This document shows, piece after piece, positions 44,377 to 55,859 of a DNA stretch of 64,000 nucleotides. Origin of the DNA: Entoloma clypeatum (lineage: Eukaryota; Basidiomycota; Agaricomycetes; Agaricales; Entolomataceae). A program made the translations under genes and the position numbers. The stretch lies in the NCBI GenBank assembly GCA_963565915.1, contig OY751494.1, forward strand, positions 1,240,001-1,304,000, read 5' to 3'. The notes below the pieces were generated by a model that worked only from the letters and a program-made list of their open reading frames with translations, was not told the DNA's origin and made no database searches. Each line of letters begins with the position of its first letter. Within the stretch, counting starts at the first letter, position 1.

Positions 44377-44777
44377 TGTTACGGACTCTACGGTATGAGG
44401 ACCATGTCATATCTTTTACTTATTGGCCTGACTCGGCGCCCTCTTACAAACTTACTATGTCTAATGTCTACTTTTGCAACCTTTGATTCCCAGTCTGACT
44501 CACTACATTACTTCGTCATCCCCTTTAGTATACTTCGCTCCCGCGCTGACTCGCTTTCCGCAGTCAGCTTACTCATTGTACATAGCCTTCCGCAGTTGCC
44601 TTACTCATGCGCACTGCCTTCCGCAGTACTGACTCATCCGCTACCGCCTATAGTCAGTACCTATATAAACCTCCTGTACTGTAGTAGATTCCTTAGATTT
44701 AGCAATCACATTGCTCTTCACCTTTCCACTTCCTGCATACTCTGCCTGAACCTTGGAACGGTTTGTTAAGCATAACA
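44377..44777 (+). repeat. G1-3 5' LTR (401 bp)
   Basis: Starts TGTTACGGACTCTACGG. From TTTAGTATACTTCGCTCC on it matches the other G1 LTRs, but the 150 bp before that are unrelated to type A or B. Start box AGATTTAGCAA at about 44695-44705 and primer site TTGCTAAATCT at 44780-44790. Confidence 0.92.
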
Positions 44778-44789
44778 AGTTGCTAAATC

Positions 44790-45558
44790 TCATTAGGTTC
44801 GCCCAGAGCGAAGAGAGCAACTACCAGACGAGTCAAGACATCGCGCTTCTTTGAAGACTTCACCAGTAACCCATTCAGCATGCCAGAAGCCTGACAGGAG
44901 GAGCTAAGTCCTCGAGACAGTATCGATTTTACGCTTATCCAGCAGTACATCAAATCGGAGATCCGTCGCATCCTACAGCAGGTGCTTGACAAAGAACTAG
45001 ACAATGACGAGCATCGCCCCCACGGCGAGATAGCAGAGAGCATCCATCTTACTCGGCAACACCAGATCGCGCGTTACAACGCCTGACAGAACAAACTCGA
45101 AAGCTTTCGCGTTCAAGAAGGACCTCAGACAGGTCGGATCACAGAGATCAGAGAGTTTATCAGTGTCCATACAACCGTTATCAGAAGATTGATTAGGACG
45201 CTCACATTGAGACGTCCCAGAACCACATCATCACGTCTTACTCGAAGCAGCAGATCTACGCCCACTTCACCATTGAAGAACAACAGACCGAGTACAACCG
45301 CTGGGCACGAAACGAGAGACTTGACCCCTTCTCGAGACCAACAGACGCGCAGGAACAGAGATTCCTTAGAGGAAATACTCTGAATGTTTTGCCACCGATT
45401 CCGCCGACGAGTCCCCTGATGAATTTACTTTTGACTCCGCGCAGTCAGATATCGAACAGACGCCTAGAACAGGGACTCATTTTCAATCCTTACCTGTATC
45501 CCGAACCCCATCTTCATCCCAACAACCCGACTCCTCTTCTCCTCCGCAGACTCTAAAC
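44790..45558 (+). pseudogene. G1-3 leader ORF region, decayed
   Basis: Same region as 19125-19896 but with stops in the leader frame (for example CCTGACAGG at about 44890 and CGCCTGACAG at 45081) and a 12-bp deletion near 45370. Supports that G1-3 is an old copy. Confidence 0.6.
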
Positions 45559-46416
45559 ATGGCAGAAGCTCCGGCTGTACAAACAATGGATACATCCAAG
45601 ATCATCAAGGATCCTGGGATGTTCAAGGACAGATACACCTTTGACGAGTGGTGGAAAGCCACCAAACTATACATCAGGTTCCAAAAGAGCCTCACAGATG
45701 ATCAGAAGATTCTTGCAGTACTATCCCGCATGATGGAAGGGTCCGGCAGGCACTGGGCCAGTAACAAGTTAGACGCTCTTGCCGTTGACAACGAGAACAT
45801 CACCTGGCTAGGTTTTTCCGATGATATCGCCACACGATTCTCCATTGCCAACAAGTTGGTCGCTGCCAAAGCGAGACTCGAAGTCCTGAAACAAGAGAAA
45901 CGCACTGTTGATGAATTCTTGGATGAATTTGAAGAACTCTTGAAGCTGTCAAACCTTGGCGAAGAAACTGGGAAATACATCCTAGAGAAGAACGTCAACT
46001 GCAGAATCTCTGAACAAGTGGCTAGTGATGGCAAGACGTACACCGATTACGCAAAGGAGATCCGACGACAGATGGAAGGACATGCACTGGTCATCCGAGG
46101 TGGCGGCCACATGTGCACCGGATCGGGTACCACTTATGGTGGTCAGGGCAAGGCCATGGAGATTGACAAAGCAGGAGTAGCCCGTTGCTACAACTGTCAA
46201 TGCTTCGGTCATCTGGCTAAAGACTGTAGCGCTCCAAAGAAGAAAGATAGTTGCAAGTGTTTCAACTGTGACCAAGAAGGCCATATCGCGCGCAACTGCC
46301 GCAAGCCAAAGAAGAACTCCGGAAGGATTAGGAAGGTGTCCGAGGAAGATGCCGAGAATGATGAAACCACAATCTTAGAAGCCGACGAGAAGGATTTTCC
46401 CGAAGGGTCTGATTAA
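45559..46416 (+). CDS. gag: G1-3 Gag, 285 aa
   Basis: Open from ATG to the conserved end DEKDFPEGSD. It lacks three residues before RQMEGHALVIRGG compared with G1-2. Zinc knuckles CYNCQCFGHLAKDC and CFNCDQEGHIARNC are intact. Despite heavy damage in pol, gag has no stop. Confidence 0.85.
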   Translation: MAEAPAVQTMDTSKIIKDPGMFKDRYTFDEWWKATKLYIRFQKSLTDDQKILAVLSRMMEGSGRHWASNKLDALAVDNENITWLGFSDDIATRFSIANKLVAAKARLEVLKQEKRTVDEFLDEFEELLKLSNLGEETGKYILEKNVNCRISEQVASDGKTYTDYAKEIRRQMEGHALVIRGGGHMCTGSGTTYGGQGKAMEIDKAGVARCYNCQCFGHLAKDCSAPKKKDSCKCFNCDQEGHIARNCRKPKKNSGRIRKVSEEDAENDETTILEADEKDFPEGSD

Positions 46417-49400
46417 ACGACGCTAAGTCGCGACCCTTATCTATTAAACGGACTTGCTTGCCCTGTATGACTGCAGAAATAGAACCTATGTCATCCCTGC
46501 CAAGTGAACCGCTGTGTTGACTAAGATTGTGAAGGGAGATAAACCTCCAAAAAGACGAGAGATCAGGCTGTTAGCTCAGCTCAAAACACGATGAGGACCA
46601 AAGGTTATCCGACCTGAGGTTGACAGCGGATGTGAACGCACATGCATCCATCCCAGAATAGTACGCGAACAGAACCTCCCCACGCGAGGAATACTGCCCA
46701 TAGCAATTCTAAATGTGGATGGATCACCAAATCGACAACAGAAAGCAAGCCAACTTGCCGAAGTCAAACTGGATTTGGGAGAACATCAGGAAACCATGGA
46801 AGCAATGGTACTGGACATTGGAAGAACGGACATGCTCTTGGGACATGACTGGTTGGTACACCACAACCCCACAATCAATTGGACAACCGGTGCGGTAACA
46901 TTTAACCGGTGCCCAACAACATGTCGAACCAAACACTCGGATTTCAGGGTTAACCTTGATGGTCGCAAACACCGGGTTCGCATGGTTGAGCTGCGCGACA
47001 AAGATGCACCCAAAAAGTCGGATCAGAAATGGAAGCCTGGAGACCCTATTTTGGAAGCTGTCACTCCCACACCACCTCCCACAACCAAATGACCCTCATA
47101 TGTTGAACAATTTGCTCATCTCTTCGAGAAGGAGAACTTTGATAAGATCCCAAAGGAGAGGGAATGAGACCATGGTATCGAACTTACACTGGACGCACCA
47201 AAGGAACTAGGAGGAAATACATATCCTATGACACAAAAGGAACAAGAGGAATTGGACGCATTCATTGACGAGGGTCTAGCAACAGGAAAGATCCGCCCAT
47301 CCAAATCCCCGTATGCCTCCCCTTGCTTCTTCATCAACAAGAAGGATGGCTCCAAACAATTGGTACAAGATTACCACATGGTCAATAAATTCACGGTCAA
47401 AGACAAGTTCCCACTCCCATGAATATCCGATCTCTTGGACGTGCTGAAAGATGCAGTCTACTTCAATAAAATGGACATCATGTGGGACTATAACAATGTC
47501 TGGATTAAGGAGGGTGATGAATGGAAAGCTGCCTTCCTCACCAGTCGAGGATTGTTTGAACCATTGGTCATGTTTTTCGGTCTTTGCAACTCCCCGGGAA
47601 CGTTCTCTTGAATGATGGCTAGTCTATTCCGGGACCAGATCCGCCGACGTATCTGCGTGATCTACATGGATGACATCATGGTTATCGGTAAAACCAAGGA
47701 AGAACTCACGCGAAACACCAAAGAAATCCTACAGATCCTATCGGACAATGATTTGTTCCTAAAGGAGAAGAAGTGTTTATGGGAAGTAACGAAATGTCCT
47801 ATATTGGGATATGTGGTTGGTGAGGGACGTGTCGAGATGGAAACTGAGAAGGTGGATACAATCCAAAACTGGCAAGCACCCACATCAAAAAAGGAAGTTC
47901 AGAAGTTCCTTGGATTTGCCAACTTCTATTGACGTTTTATTGAAGGGTACTCAAACATTGCGAAACCTCTCACTGCGCTAACAGGCGGTACGGCATTTAC
48001 TTGGGGACCAACAGAGCAGCAAGCCTTTGAAGGTCTCATATGGGCAATTACATCGGCACCAGTCTTGGCATTACCAAAATCAGAGGGACAGTTCAGGGGT
48101 GAAACTGATGCATCGGGCTATGCAATTGGAGCAGTACTCTCTCAGAAGCAAGACGACAAATGGCACCCCATTGCGTTCTTGTCGCGGACCATGTCCGCGG
48201 CTGAACAGAATTACGAGATATACGACAAGGAACTTCTGGCAGTCGTGGAAGCATTGAAAGATTGGAGACACTACCTGCTCGAAGCCAGGGAACGTTTTGA
48301 AATCTTGACCGATCACAAGAACCTGGAATATTTCCGTCGTCCTCAGGACCTGAGTCAACGACAGCGACGCTGGAAAATGAAGTTACAAGACTATGACTTC
48401 GAATTATGGCATGTGCCCGGCAAGACCAATGCGAAAGCGGACATCCTGTCACGCTTACCCTGGTATGAAGCGGAACTCGAACCACAGGACAGTGACCAAA
48501 TGCTCAAGGAGCGACTATTCTTGAAACGGTTGGAATCAGAAGATGTGGTACAAATGGAGATGTTCACAGAGGAACAATTCTTTGAAGGGGGTGAAACATC
48601 TAATTCCATCAAAATTAGAAACATCACAACCATCGAAAATCCGTGGATCGCACGCATCAAGGGTTCAAACCACATGGAGACAGAAGTAGCCCAGGGTCTA
48701 AACAAGAATCCTCATTGGTATCAACAGGAAAACGGCATCACATATGCAGGCGAACGAGTCTATGTCCCGCCAGATCCACAACTACGACAAGAGTTGATGT
48801 TCGAAGCGCATGACTCACCAGTGGCTGGACACCCAGGACAGTACCGAACGCATGAACTCCTCACTCGCATGTACTGGTGGCCTACCATCTTGCATGATGT
48901 GAAGAAGTACGTAAAAGGTTGCGACACCTGTCAACGCAACAAGATCAACAGACAGAAACGACACGCTCGACTACATCCCCATGCAGCACCAAGTCATCCA
49001 TGGGAAGACATAGGGATTGACGTTGTGGGACCAATACCAGAGTCTGATGGAAAGAATGCGATTCTGGTCATCACAGATAGACATTCAAAGATGCTCCATC
49101 TCATTCCAACAACCGTGGAATTATCAGCTGAAGAATTAGCCAAGATCTATTGGGATCAGATATGGAAGCTTCACGGGATCCCAAGAAGATCATCAGCGAT
49201 AGGGGACCGCAGTTCACTGCGAAGTTCATGGAGATACTCTGCCGCATGCTAGGGATCAAAAGGAACCTGTCCACCACATACCACCCACAGACTGATGGAC
49301 AGGCCGAGCGATCACATCAGGAAATAGAAGTGTTCTTACGGAACTTTGTCAACCATCTACAGGATGATTGGGCTGAGTGGATCGCAATCGCAGAGTTCCA

Positions 49401-50060
49401 GTACAATGACAAAGAACATCAGGCCACGAAGCACACCCCGTTCTACCTCAACTATGGTTTACATCCTTGGAAGGGAGAACTCGTGTTAGAAGATACCAAC
49501 CCGGCTGCCAACAACTTCTTGAAAAAACTCAAACAGGCACGAGAAGAAGCCAATGCAGCACTGAAACAAGCACAGGATCAGATGAAGAAGACAGTTGATA
49601 CACGGTGAAGTCCATCTCAGAACTACCGCATCGGGGACAAGGTGTGGCTGGAAGGGACTAACATCAGGACCGATCGCCCCTCAAAGAAACTTGATGCACT
49701 CCGACATGGACCATTCAAAGTCCTAGAGAAGAAAGGAGCTAGCACGTACCTTCTTGATCTTCCAAAGACTTGGAAGATGATTCACCCTGTGTTCAACGAG
49801 ACCCTGTTGTCACCATATGAACTCCGAAGTATGCCATCCAGAAAAAGAAACCAGCCCCTGATCCGATCATTGTTGAAGGACGAGAAGAGTACCATGTGTC
49901 TACAATCCTAGACTCTCAAAAGTTCTGTGGAAAGATCCAGTACCTCGTCCAGTGGGAAGGATATGGCCCAGAAGAGAACACATGGGAACCTCGAGCTAAT
50001 GTTCAGAACGCTCAAGATTTGATCCGTGATTTCCATCGGCAGAACCTGTCTCATCCACGA
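46417..50060 (+). pseudogene. pol: G1-3 pol, heavily mutated
   Basis: Domains as in the other G1 copies, with stops at 46505-46507, 46592-46594, 47090-47092, 47165-47167, 47420-47422, 47609-47611, 47930-47932 and 49606-49608, and one-base deletions near 49178 and 49831. All but 47165 read CGA or AGA-type Arg in a sister copy, mostly CGA to TGA. The stretch 48065-49150 (RNase H to integrase) is open. Confidence 0.9.
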
Positions 50061-50196
50061 TAAAAGACGAGTTCTCAAAACCCATGGCAGTATCGACCTC
50101 ATTAGTCAACCACACACCGAGTTCCCCGCTCTAGTCTTTTCCCTGCCCAATATAGCCACCCCATTCTTCTTTTATCTCTCAACCATCCTCACTGCC

Positions 50197-50568
50197 ATGT
50201 CAAACACCATCGTTACCTCCACCTCCACCACCGACATCAACCCCGCAATCGCCGCCCTTATGAACGAAGCGCTCTCCATGAGAGACCAAATCCATGCCCT
50301 CGAAACTTCCCTCGCCGACCTCCTTCATCGCCAGATGAATATCCGACTTCATTCATTGTCCAATCTCCCCGTCGCCCCAACTCCCGAAGAGAAACAAATT
50401 CTTGGGAAGTACACCAGCACCCTCGTCATCGAAAATCAATGTATTCAGCTGGCCATCAAAGGGCTTGAACTCGCTGTAGCCATCAATGAGGAGTTGATAT
50501 ATGATTGGAGCCTCAAGGAGAGCCCGAACTGGTCCGATCCCGGCAACAACGAGGGATGGGGACAGTGA
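50197..50568 (+). CDS. G1-3 ORF3, 123 aa
   Basis: Intact and close to the G1-2 protein (same DINPAIAALMNEALSMRDQ block and NNEGWGQ end), though pol next to it has about ten lesions. Differences from G1-2 are largely silent; amino-acid changes such as Arg to Gln/Cys in the ENRR cluster stem from CpG changes. Confidence 0.7.
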   Translation: MSNTIVTSTSTTDINPAIAALMNEALSMRDQIHALETSLADLLHRQMNIRLHSLSNLPVAPTPEEKQILGKYTSTLVIENQCIQLAIKGLELAVAINEELIYDWSLKESPNWSDPGNNEGWGQ

Positions 50569-50602
50569 CTCTGTGAGGACACAGAGCTTGGAGAGGGGAA
50601 CA

Positions 50603-51003
50603 TGTTACAGACTCTATGGTATGAGGACCACATCATATCTTTTACTTATTGGCCCGACTCGGCGCCCTCTTACAAACTTACTATGTCTAATGTCTACTTT
50701 TGCAACCTTCGATTCCCAGTCTGACTCACTACATTACTTCATCATCCCCTTTAGTATACTTCACTCCCGCGCTGACTCGCTTTCCGCAGTCAGCTTACTC
50801 ATTGTACATAGCCTTCCGCAGTCACCTTGCTCATATGCACTGCCTTCTGCAGTACTGACTCATCCGCTACCGCCTACAGTCAGTACCTATATAAACCTCC
50901 TGTACTGTAGTAGATTCCTTAGATTTAGCAATCACATTGCTCTTCACCTTTCCACTTCCTGCATACTCTGCCCGAACCTTGGAACGGTTTGTTAAGCATA
51001 ACA
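50603..51003 (+). repeat. G1-3 3' LTR (401 bp)
   Basis: Same type C U3 as the 5' LTR, with several CpG to TpG/CpA differences (ACGG to ACAG, TACGG to TATGG, CCGCAG to CTGCAG). Confidence 0.92.
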
Positions 51004-51141
51004 CTGGTCTTCGGTTCACTCGAAACTTTAGAGTTTGAAAGACCGGCCAAAGACTGGTTCGGATCAGTTTAAACCGGTATTTTCCATGGAACGATCTGAG
51101 GATCTGAAATCAATGTCCCGAAACAGCAAGTGCAAAATTTC

Positions 51142-51224
51142 TGCCACAAGAAAGACTTGAACTCTGAACTTCTATAGTATAAAGAATTCTTTTAACACCA
51201 CTTAACCAACTGAGCCACAAGACC
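51142..51224 (-). ncRNA. tRNA-like sequence, possible SINE head or tRNA pseudogene
   Basis: Read on the minus strand, GGTCTTGTGGCTCAGTTGG is followed by TTAAGTGG: a good Pol III A box (TGGCTCAGTTGG). GAGTTCAAGTC about 50 bp further resembles a B box. The 3' acceptor strand does not pair with GGTCTTG, so it is not a functional tRNA. It lies 140 bp beyond the G1-3 3' LTR. Confidence 0.35.
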
Positions 51225-51239
51225 ATTATATTTTATTGC

Positions 51240-52215
51240 TCACAATCACTCTACATCACAACTTTCCCACTTCCCAAATAGGCACACCTAAAAAAAAACA
51301 CAAAAGGTGTGTGTGCGTGCTCCCTCCTGCCTCAATCACAAGTAGACAGATTATAAATAAAATCTATAAATATATTCTGGCCTTTTCAGCATCTGTGCCC
51401 CTCATTGCAGAGTCAGCAATGGGTGGAAGTGTCGTTTTGACGTTGGATGACGTGCATCACGCGCGCATCAAATGTGTCAAACAAACTCAAAAAACATCGC
51501 ATTTCTCCTTAATATGGCTACACAGGAGGAAGTCAGCTTACAAACTATATCAATTATGTAGCAGAGTATCATATGTCAATAAATATGTGTTGATTTTTGG
51601 AATGATGCCACAGATTTTAAGTCATAGAGGTGCCATGCTCTACACCAAATAATAGTAAACAATGCGCAAAATGCATCGCACAGGCGCGTGCAGTGCCTTC
51701 CTCATGGTCTAATAATAGTTGGAAGTGATAGAACTCATAAATAGATATGTATTCACCTTCTGAAGCACTTTGTATAATTTTTAGAAGTCCAGATAAGATA
51801 GAAATAATGAAATGTGCAGATTTTAGTAAAAGTGTTATATCTCCTTAAGGAATGAGCCAAATTTGAAAAACAAATGTGCTGTGAGATCTCCTGAATGAGG
51901 AGAATCCAAAGCTGAAACAAAAAAGTTTGGTCAAATTTTCGACCTATTTTGCTCATATTCATCTCATCAAGTCCTTTAATTTTATTTGAAGGGTCTGGGT
52001 AGGTTTACATACACTGTTTCAATAGCATATGTATAGTATATTTAGAGTACAAATGTTGTGCAAAGGAGGAAGCTAGAAAATGTTGTTTTTGTGTTTGAAA
52101 ACACCATGCCACACTGTTCATCATGATTTACATTGTGTTTTGATGCATCAATTTGGAGCACCAACTTTCTACCATCCATAGCTCATGTATATAACTCTAT
52201 ATATACTTCCTATGA
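51240..52215. other. No gene recognised; AT-rich
   Basis: AT-rich, with A-runs near 51290 and no ORF I can support. It may be old host or repeat DNA. Confidence 0.45.
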
Positions 52216-52219
52216 GTTT

Positions 52220-53269
52220 CTAGATATGTCTACATAAGGTAAGAATTATTTTTGTGGGTTTTGGTGCCACGGTTTGGGCATTGAGGGCACGATTTTCAAT
52301 AGCTGGTGCGATGAACTCGACCATCTCCTCAGCGTGGTCGGAGTTGTTATCCGCGTTGTTGGCATGCTTTTTCTGGTTGTGCCAGCGTCCTTTTCCCTTC
52401 TTCTTTTCAGAAGCGGTACTTGGGTCGGTCGAGTTAGTCTGCTCGTCAGTGTTGTTTCGCGAGGTACTCGGCGCTGTTTGCTTTTCCCATTTGGGGTCTT
52501 GCCCCTTTCGCTTAGTCCTGGAGATTTTCCGGGCCTGCTCGTTGGATGCCTGAGTAGACCCTATCGCATACTTGCGCCTGTACTCTGAGACGATGCTGTC
52601 GGCGACTGCCTGCCATGTGAAGTCGTCGGCGTCGTAGACCTGCAAGAGGGCGGTGGAGAGGGACGACCAAGCGTCAGGGATGGCACTTGCCAGGATCATA
52701 GCCTGCATGAGATCAGGCACGACGAACTTCGCGTCGCTGAGGCGAGCGAAGAGTGACCCAAGGCGCTCGATTTCTGGTACGGGGTCGCGACCTGATAGCT
52801 TGAAGGAGGCAGTGGCTTTGAAGTCGCCGAATATGGTGGCGGGGGAGATCTTCGAGTACGTGTCCTTCAGTGACGTCCAGGCTTCTTTTGAGGTTGTGGC
52901 GTCCTTGATGTGCCTCCTGATTGCTTCGGAGACTTTGAGACGGATGGAACCTAGAGCCATGTCGTCGTCTCTAATCCAGGTCTTCCTTTCCTTGTGGAAG
53001 GCGGGTTGGTCAATGGTGATAGTGACCACTGGAGGTTGAGTCGCAGATGTCGAGGTGGCGGAGGCAGGGGTGGAGACCGTGACCGTAAAGTCCTTGATGT
53101 TGGGGCGCTCAATGTCGCCGGATACAAGGCGCCAGACTCCTTGGTGGAGAAGGTATGATTTCATTTTTTCGGCCCAACTCGGATAGTCGATGCCGTCGAA
53201 GATGGCGATGGAGTTGAGGGCGGAGCGAGAGGTAGACATTTTTAATGAATCTAAAAGGAGTTTTCCCAA
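52220..53269 (-). pseudogene. C1b gag copy 1
   Basis: From MSTSRSALNSIAIFDGIDY (ATG about 53239; in-frame read-through from 53269) the UBN2-type Copia Gag matches the first 310 residues of C1 Gag-Pol (RLVSGDIERP; IRLKVSEAIRRHIKDATTSK; PDLMQAMILASAIPDAWSSL). After VEFIAPAIE it runs into unrelated sequence and stops at CRHI, so the protein ends where protease should follow. Confidence 0.8.
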
Positions 53270-53338
53270 TCAGTGATGTTCTTTATGAATTTGATTTTTA
53301 GAGAAAACAAATAAATGATTCCTCATAACATATTCCCT

Positions 53339-54394
53339 TTAGGAATAGCGGTTGTGGGAAAAACCCTTTTTGTCAGAAGTGTGTGAGAGAGGGCAAGGAG
53401 CACGTTGACGAGGAGGAAGGGGACAAGGAGCAGGACGACGAGGGGTGTGCTCAATAGCTGGTGCGATGAACTCGACCATCTCCTCAGCGTGGTCGGAGTC
53501 GTTGTTGGCGTTGTTGGCGTGTTTCTTCTGGTTGCGCCAATGTCCCTTTCCCTTCTTCTTTTCAGAAGCGGTACTCGGGTCGGTCGAGTTAGGCTGCTCA
53601 TCAGCATTGTTCCGCGAGGCACTCGGCGCTGTTTGCTTTTCCCATTTTGGGTCTTGCCCCTTTCGCTTAGTCCCGGAGATTTTCTGGGCCTGCTCGTTGG
53701 ACGCCCGAGTAGACCCTATCGCATACTTGCGCCGGTACTCTGAGACGATGCTGTCGGTGATGGCCTGCCATGTCAAGTCGTCGGCATCGTAGACCTGGAA
53801 GAGGGTGGTGGAGAGGGACGACCAAGCATCAGGAATGGCACTTGCCAGGATCATAGCCTGCATCAGATCAGGCACGACAAATTTCGCATCACTCAGGCGA
53901 GCGAAGAGTGACCCAAGGCGCTTGATTTCCGGTATGGGGTCGCGACCCGATAGCTTGAAGGAGGCAGCGGCTTTGAAGTCGCCAAATATGGTGGCGGGGG
54001 AGATCTTTGAGTATGCGTCCTTTAATGATGTCCAAGCTTCTTTCGAGGTTGTGGCGTCCTTGATGTGCCTCCTGATAGCCTCGGAGACTTTGAGGCAGAT
54101 GGAACCCAGGGCCATGTCGTCGTCCCTAATCCAGGTTTTTCTTTCTTTGTGGAAGGCGGGCTGGTCGACGGTGGTGGTGATGACCGGAGGCTGGGTTGCA
54201 GATGTCGAGGTGGCAGAGGCAGGGGTGGAGACCGTGACGGTGAAGTCCGCGATGTCGGGGCGCTCAATGTCGCCGGATACGAGGCGTCAGACTCCTTGAT
54301 GGAGAAGATATGATTTCATTTTTTCGGCCTAACTCGGGTAGTCGATGCCATTGAAGATGGCGATGGAGTCGAGCGCGGAGCGAGAGGTAGACAT
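53339..54394 (-). pseudogene. C1b gag copy 2
   Basis: Near-identical to copy 1 but with stops in its N-terminal part (54290-54330 region), so the long ORF starts only at 54115. After VEFIAPAIE it has a short Pro/Arg-rich stretch (HTPRRPAPCPLPPRQ) and then enters the duplicated leader. Confidence 0.8.
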
Positions 54395-54749
54395 TTTTTA
54401 ATGAATCTAAAAGGAGTTTTCCCAATCAGTGATGTTCTTTATGAATTTGATTTTTAGAGAAAACAAATAAATGATTCCTCATAACATATTCCCTTTAGGA
54501 ATAGCGGTTGTGGGAAAAACCCTTTTTGTCAGAAGTGTGTGAGGTACGATCAACATTTCCACATGATGTGTACTAAGTCAATCCCCTTAGGGACGCTTCA
54601 TGACAGGTACTTGTCGTAATGACGTTTCCAGGTTCATGTGTGAAGAAGTAAGACTCAGAACCTAGATCTTTCGATCAGTTCTTTGCCAACCAGGGTAGAG
54701 TGGGCAGGTACTCGCTGTTGCCAGTGTTCCCAAGTCCCTCTGCTATCCA

Positions 54750-54761
54750 GGGCCCATAACC
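54750..54761 (-). promoter_or_regulatory. C1b primer-binding site (half-tRNA-iMet type)
   Basis: The plus strand reads GGGCCCATAACC directly next to the LTR, the sequence of the anticodon-stem/loop part of initiator tRNA-Met, as in C1. Confidence 0.65.
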
Positions 54762-55072
54762 TGTTGAAGTTCCACCTGGGCACCAGCCACAGGCGTACTG
54801 AGCAACACAGCTACAGTGTGGAAGTACTCTACTTAACCGTTCTAGCCACTTACATGGTTTGGGAGGGTGAGGCTGGTGAGAGCGGTTGAGGCTGATAAGA
54901 GCGATGGAGCTGGTTAAGAGTCAAGAGACAACTTGTTGATATTGACAGTTTCCTGGTCTTATATACCGTACTACTGTTTGTACCAACCAAACAAGTATGT
55001 AATCAAAGATGTGTAAAGGTCACGTGATGTAATCTAATCTAATCTAATCTACGTGATGGAAAAGTTTCAACA
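54762..55072 (-). repeat. C1b 5' LTR (311 bp)
   Basis: Same ends as the C1 LTRs (TGTTGAAG...TTTCAACA), with a TAATC pentamer run at about 55029-55050 and TATA on the minus strand (GGTATATAAG, about 54957-54966). Confidence 0.9.
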
Positions 55073-55471
55073 CTCTTTTATAATATATTTTTCCTCCAGA
55101 AAAACTTATTAGTGTCAGGAGTGCCTAAAGCACAACGAAAAGCGCATTTTGATTGCACGATTTTTGGCAGAGTTACCATGGCACTGTAGGCATCATTAAA
55201 TTATGCTTATTGTTGTGGGTGGGCACGAGCAATTCACGGTTAATTTAAACTCCGTCAGCTGATCTCTTCTGTCCAAAACCGACAAAATTTATGGCAAGTT
55301 TTACCAGAGCATGAACCACCAACAATGGCAAGAAGTTTGTATGGAGACTTTTGGTTGGAATAGAATTCTATATGTATTGTATTTGGCAAAACACAAAGAT
55401 TCTTCTTGAATGACAGTGAACACATGTTCCTCCTAGCCAATGCACACCCTTCCACCTCCGAAAATGCAATT
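55073..55471. other. No gene recognised
   Basis: Flank between C1b and G1-4, without an ORF of note. Confidence 0.5.
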
Positions 55472-55859
55472 TGTTACGGACTTACCGGTTTGTATGTTAC
55501 GCACTTTTCCCTTGCATTGTACCTTCGTTATTTCTTTGACTCATTGGACCGCTTATTCATTTACCTTTACTCTACCATTCTCCTTTAGTATACTTCGCTC
55601 CCGCGCTGACTCGCACTCCGCAGTAGGGATTACTCAGTCCGCAGTCGTCTGACTCACTTCGCACTGCCTTTCCGCAGTTACTGACTCATCCGCACTGCCT
55701 TCCGCAGCTACTGACTCACTCGCTACCGCTCGTAGCCAGTACTATATAAACCCCATGTACCATAGCTACATTCCTTAGATTTAGCAATCACTTTGCTCTT
55801 CGCCTTTCCACTTCCTGCATACTCTGCCCGAACCTTGGAACGGTTTGTTAAGCATAACA
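55472..55859 (+). repeat. G1-4 5' LTR (388 bp)
   Basis: Close to the G1-2 3' LTR over its whole length, with four exact TGACTCA motifs. TATATAAA at about 55743-55750 and start box AGATTTAGCAA at about 55777-55787. Confidence 0.92.

Larger units (their letters stand above)
44377..51003 (+). mobile_element. Ty3/gypsy chromovirus G1-3, full length, no TSD
   Basis: LTRs 44377-44777 and 50603-51003, both 401 bp with type C upstream U3, enclose leader, gag, pol and ORF3. The flanks are GAATG on the left and CTGGT on the right, so there is no target-site duplication, and element G3 on the left does not continue on the right. The interior is nearly identical to G1-4 where both can be read. Confidence 0.92.
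52220..55072 (-). mobile_element. Copia C1b: 5' LTR plus tandemly duplicated gag, 3' part missing
   Basis: On the minus strand: LTR 54762-55072, primer site 54750-54761, leader, gag copy 2 (54393 to about 53450), a second piece of leader (53398-53240), gag copy 1 (53239-52220). Protease, integrase, RT and the 3' LTR are absent. The leader words TAACATATTCCCTTTAGGAATAGCGG occur at both 53325 and 54482, which shows the duplication. Closely related to C1. Confidence 0.85.
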
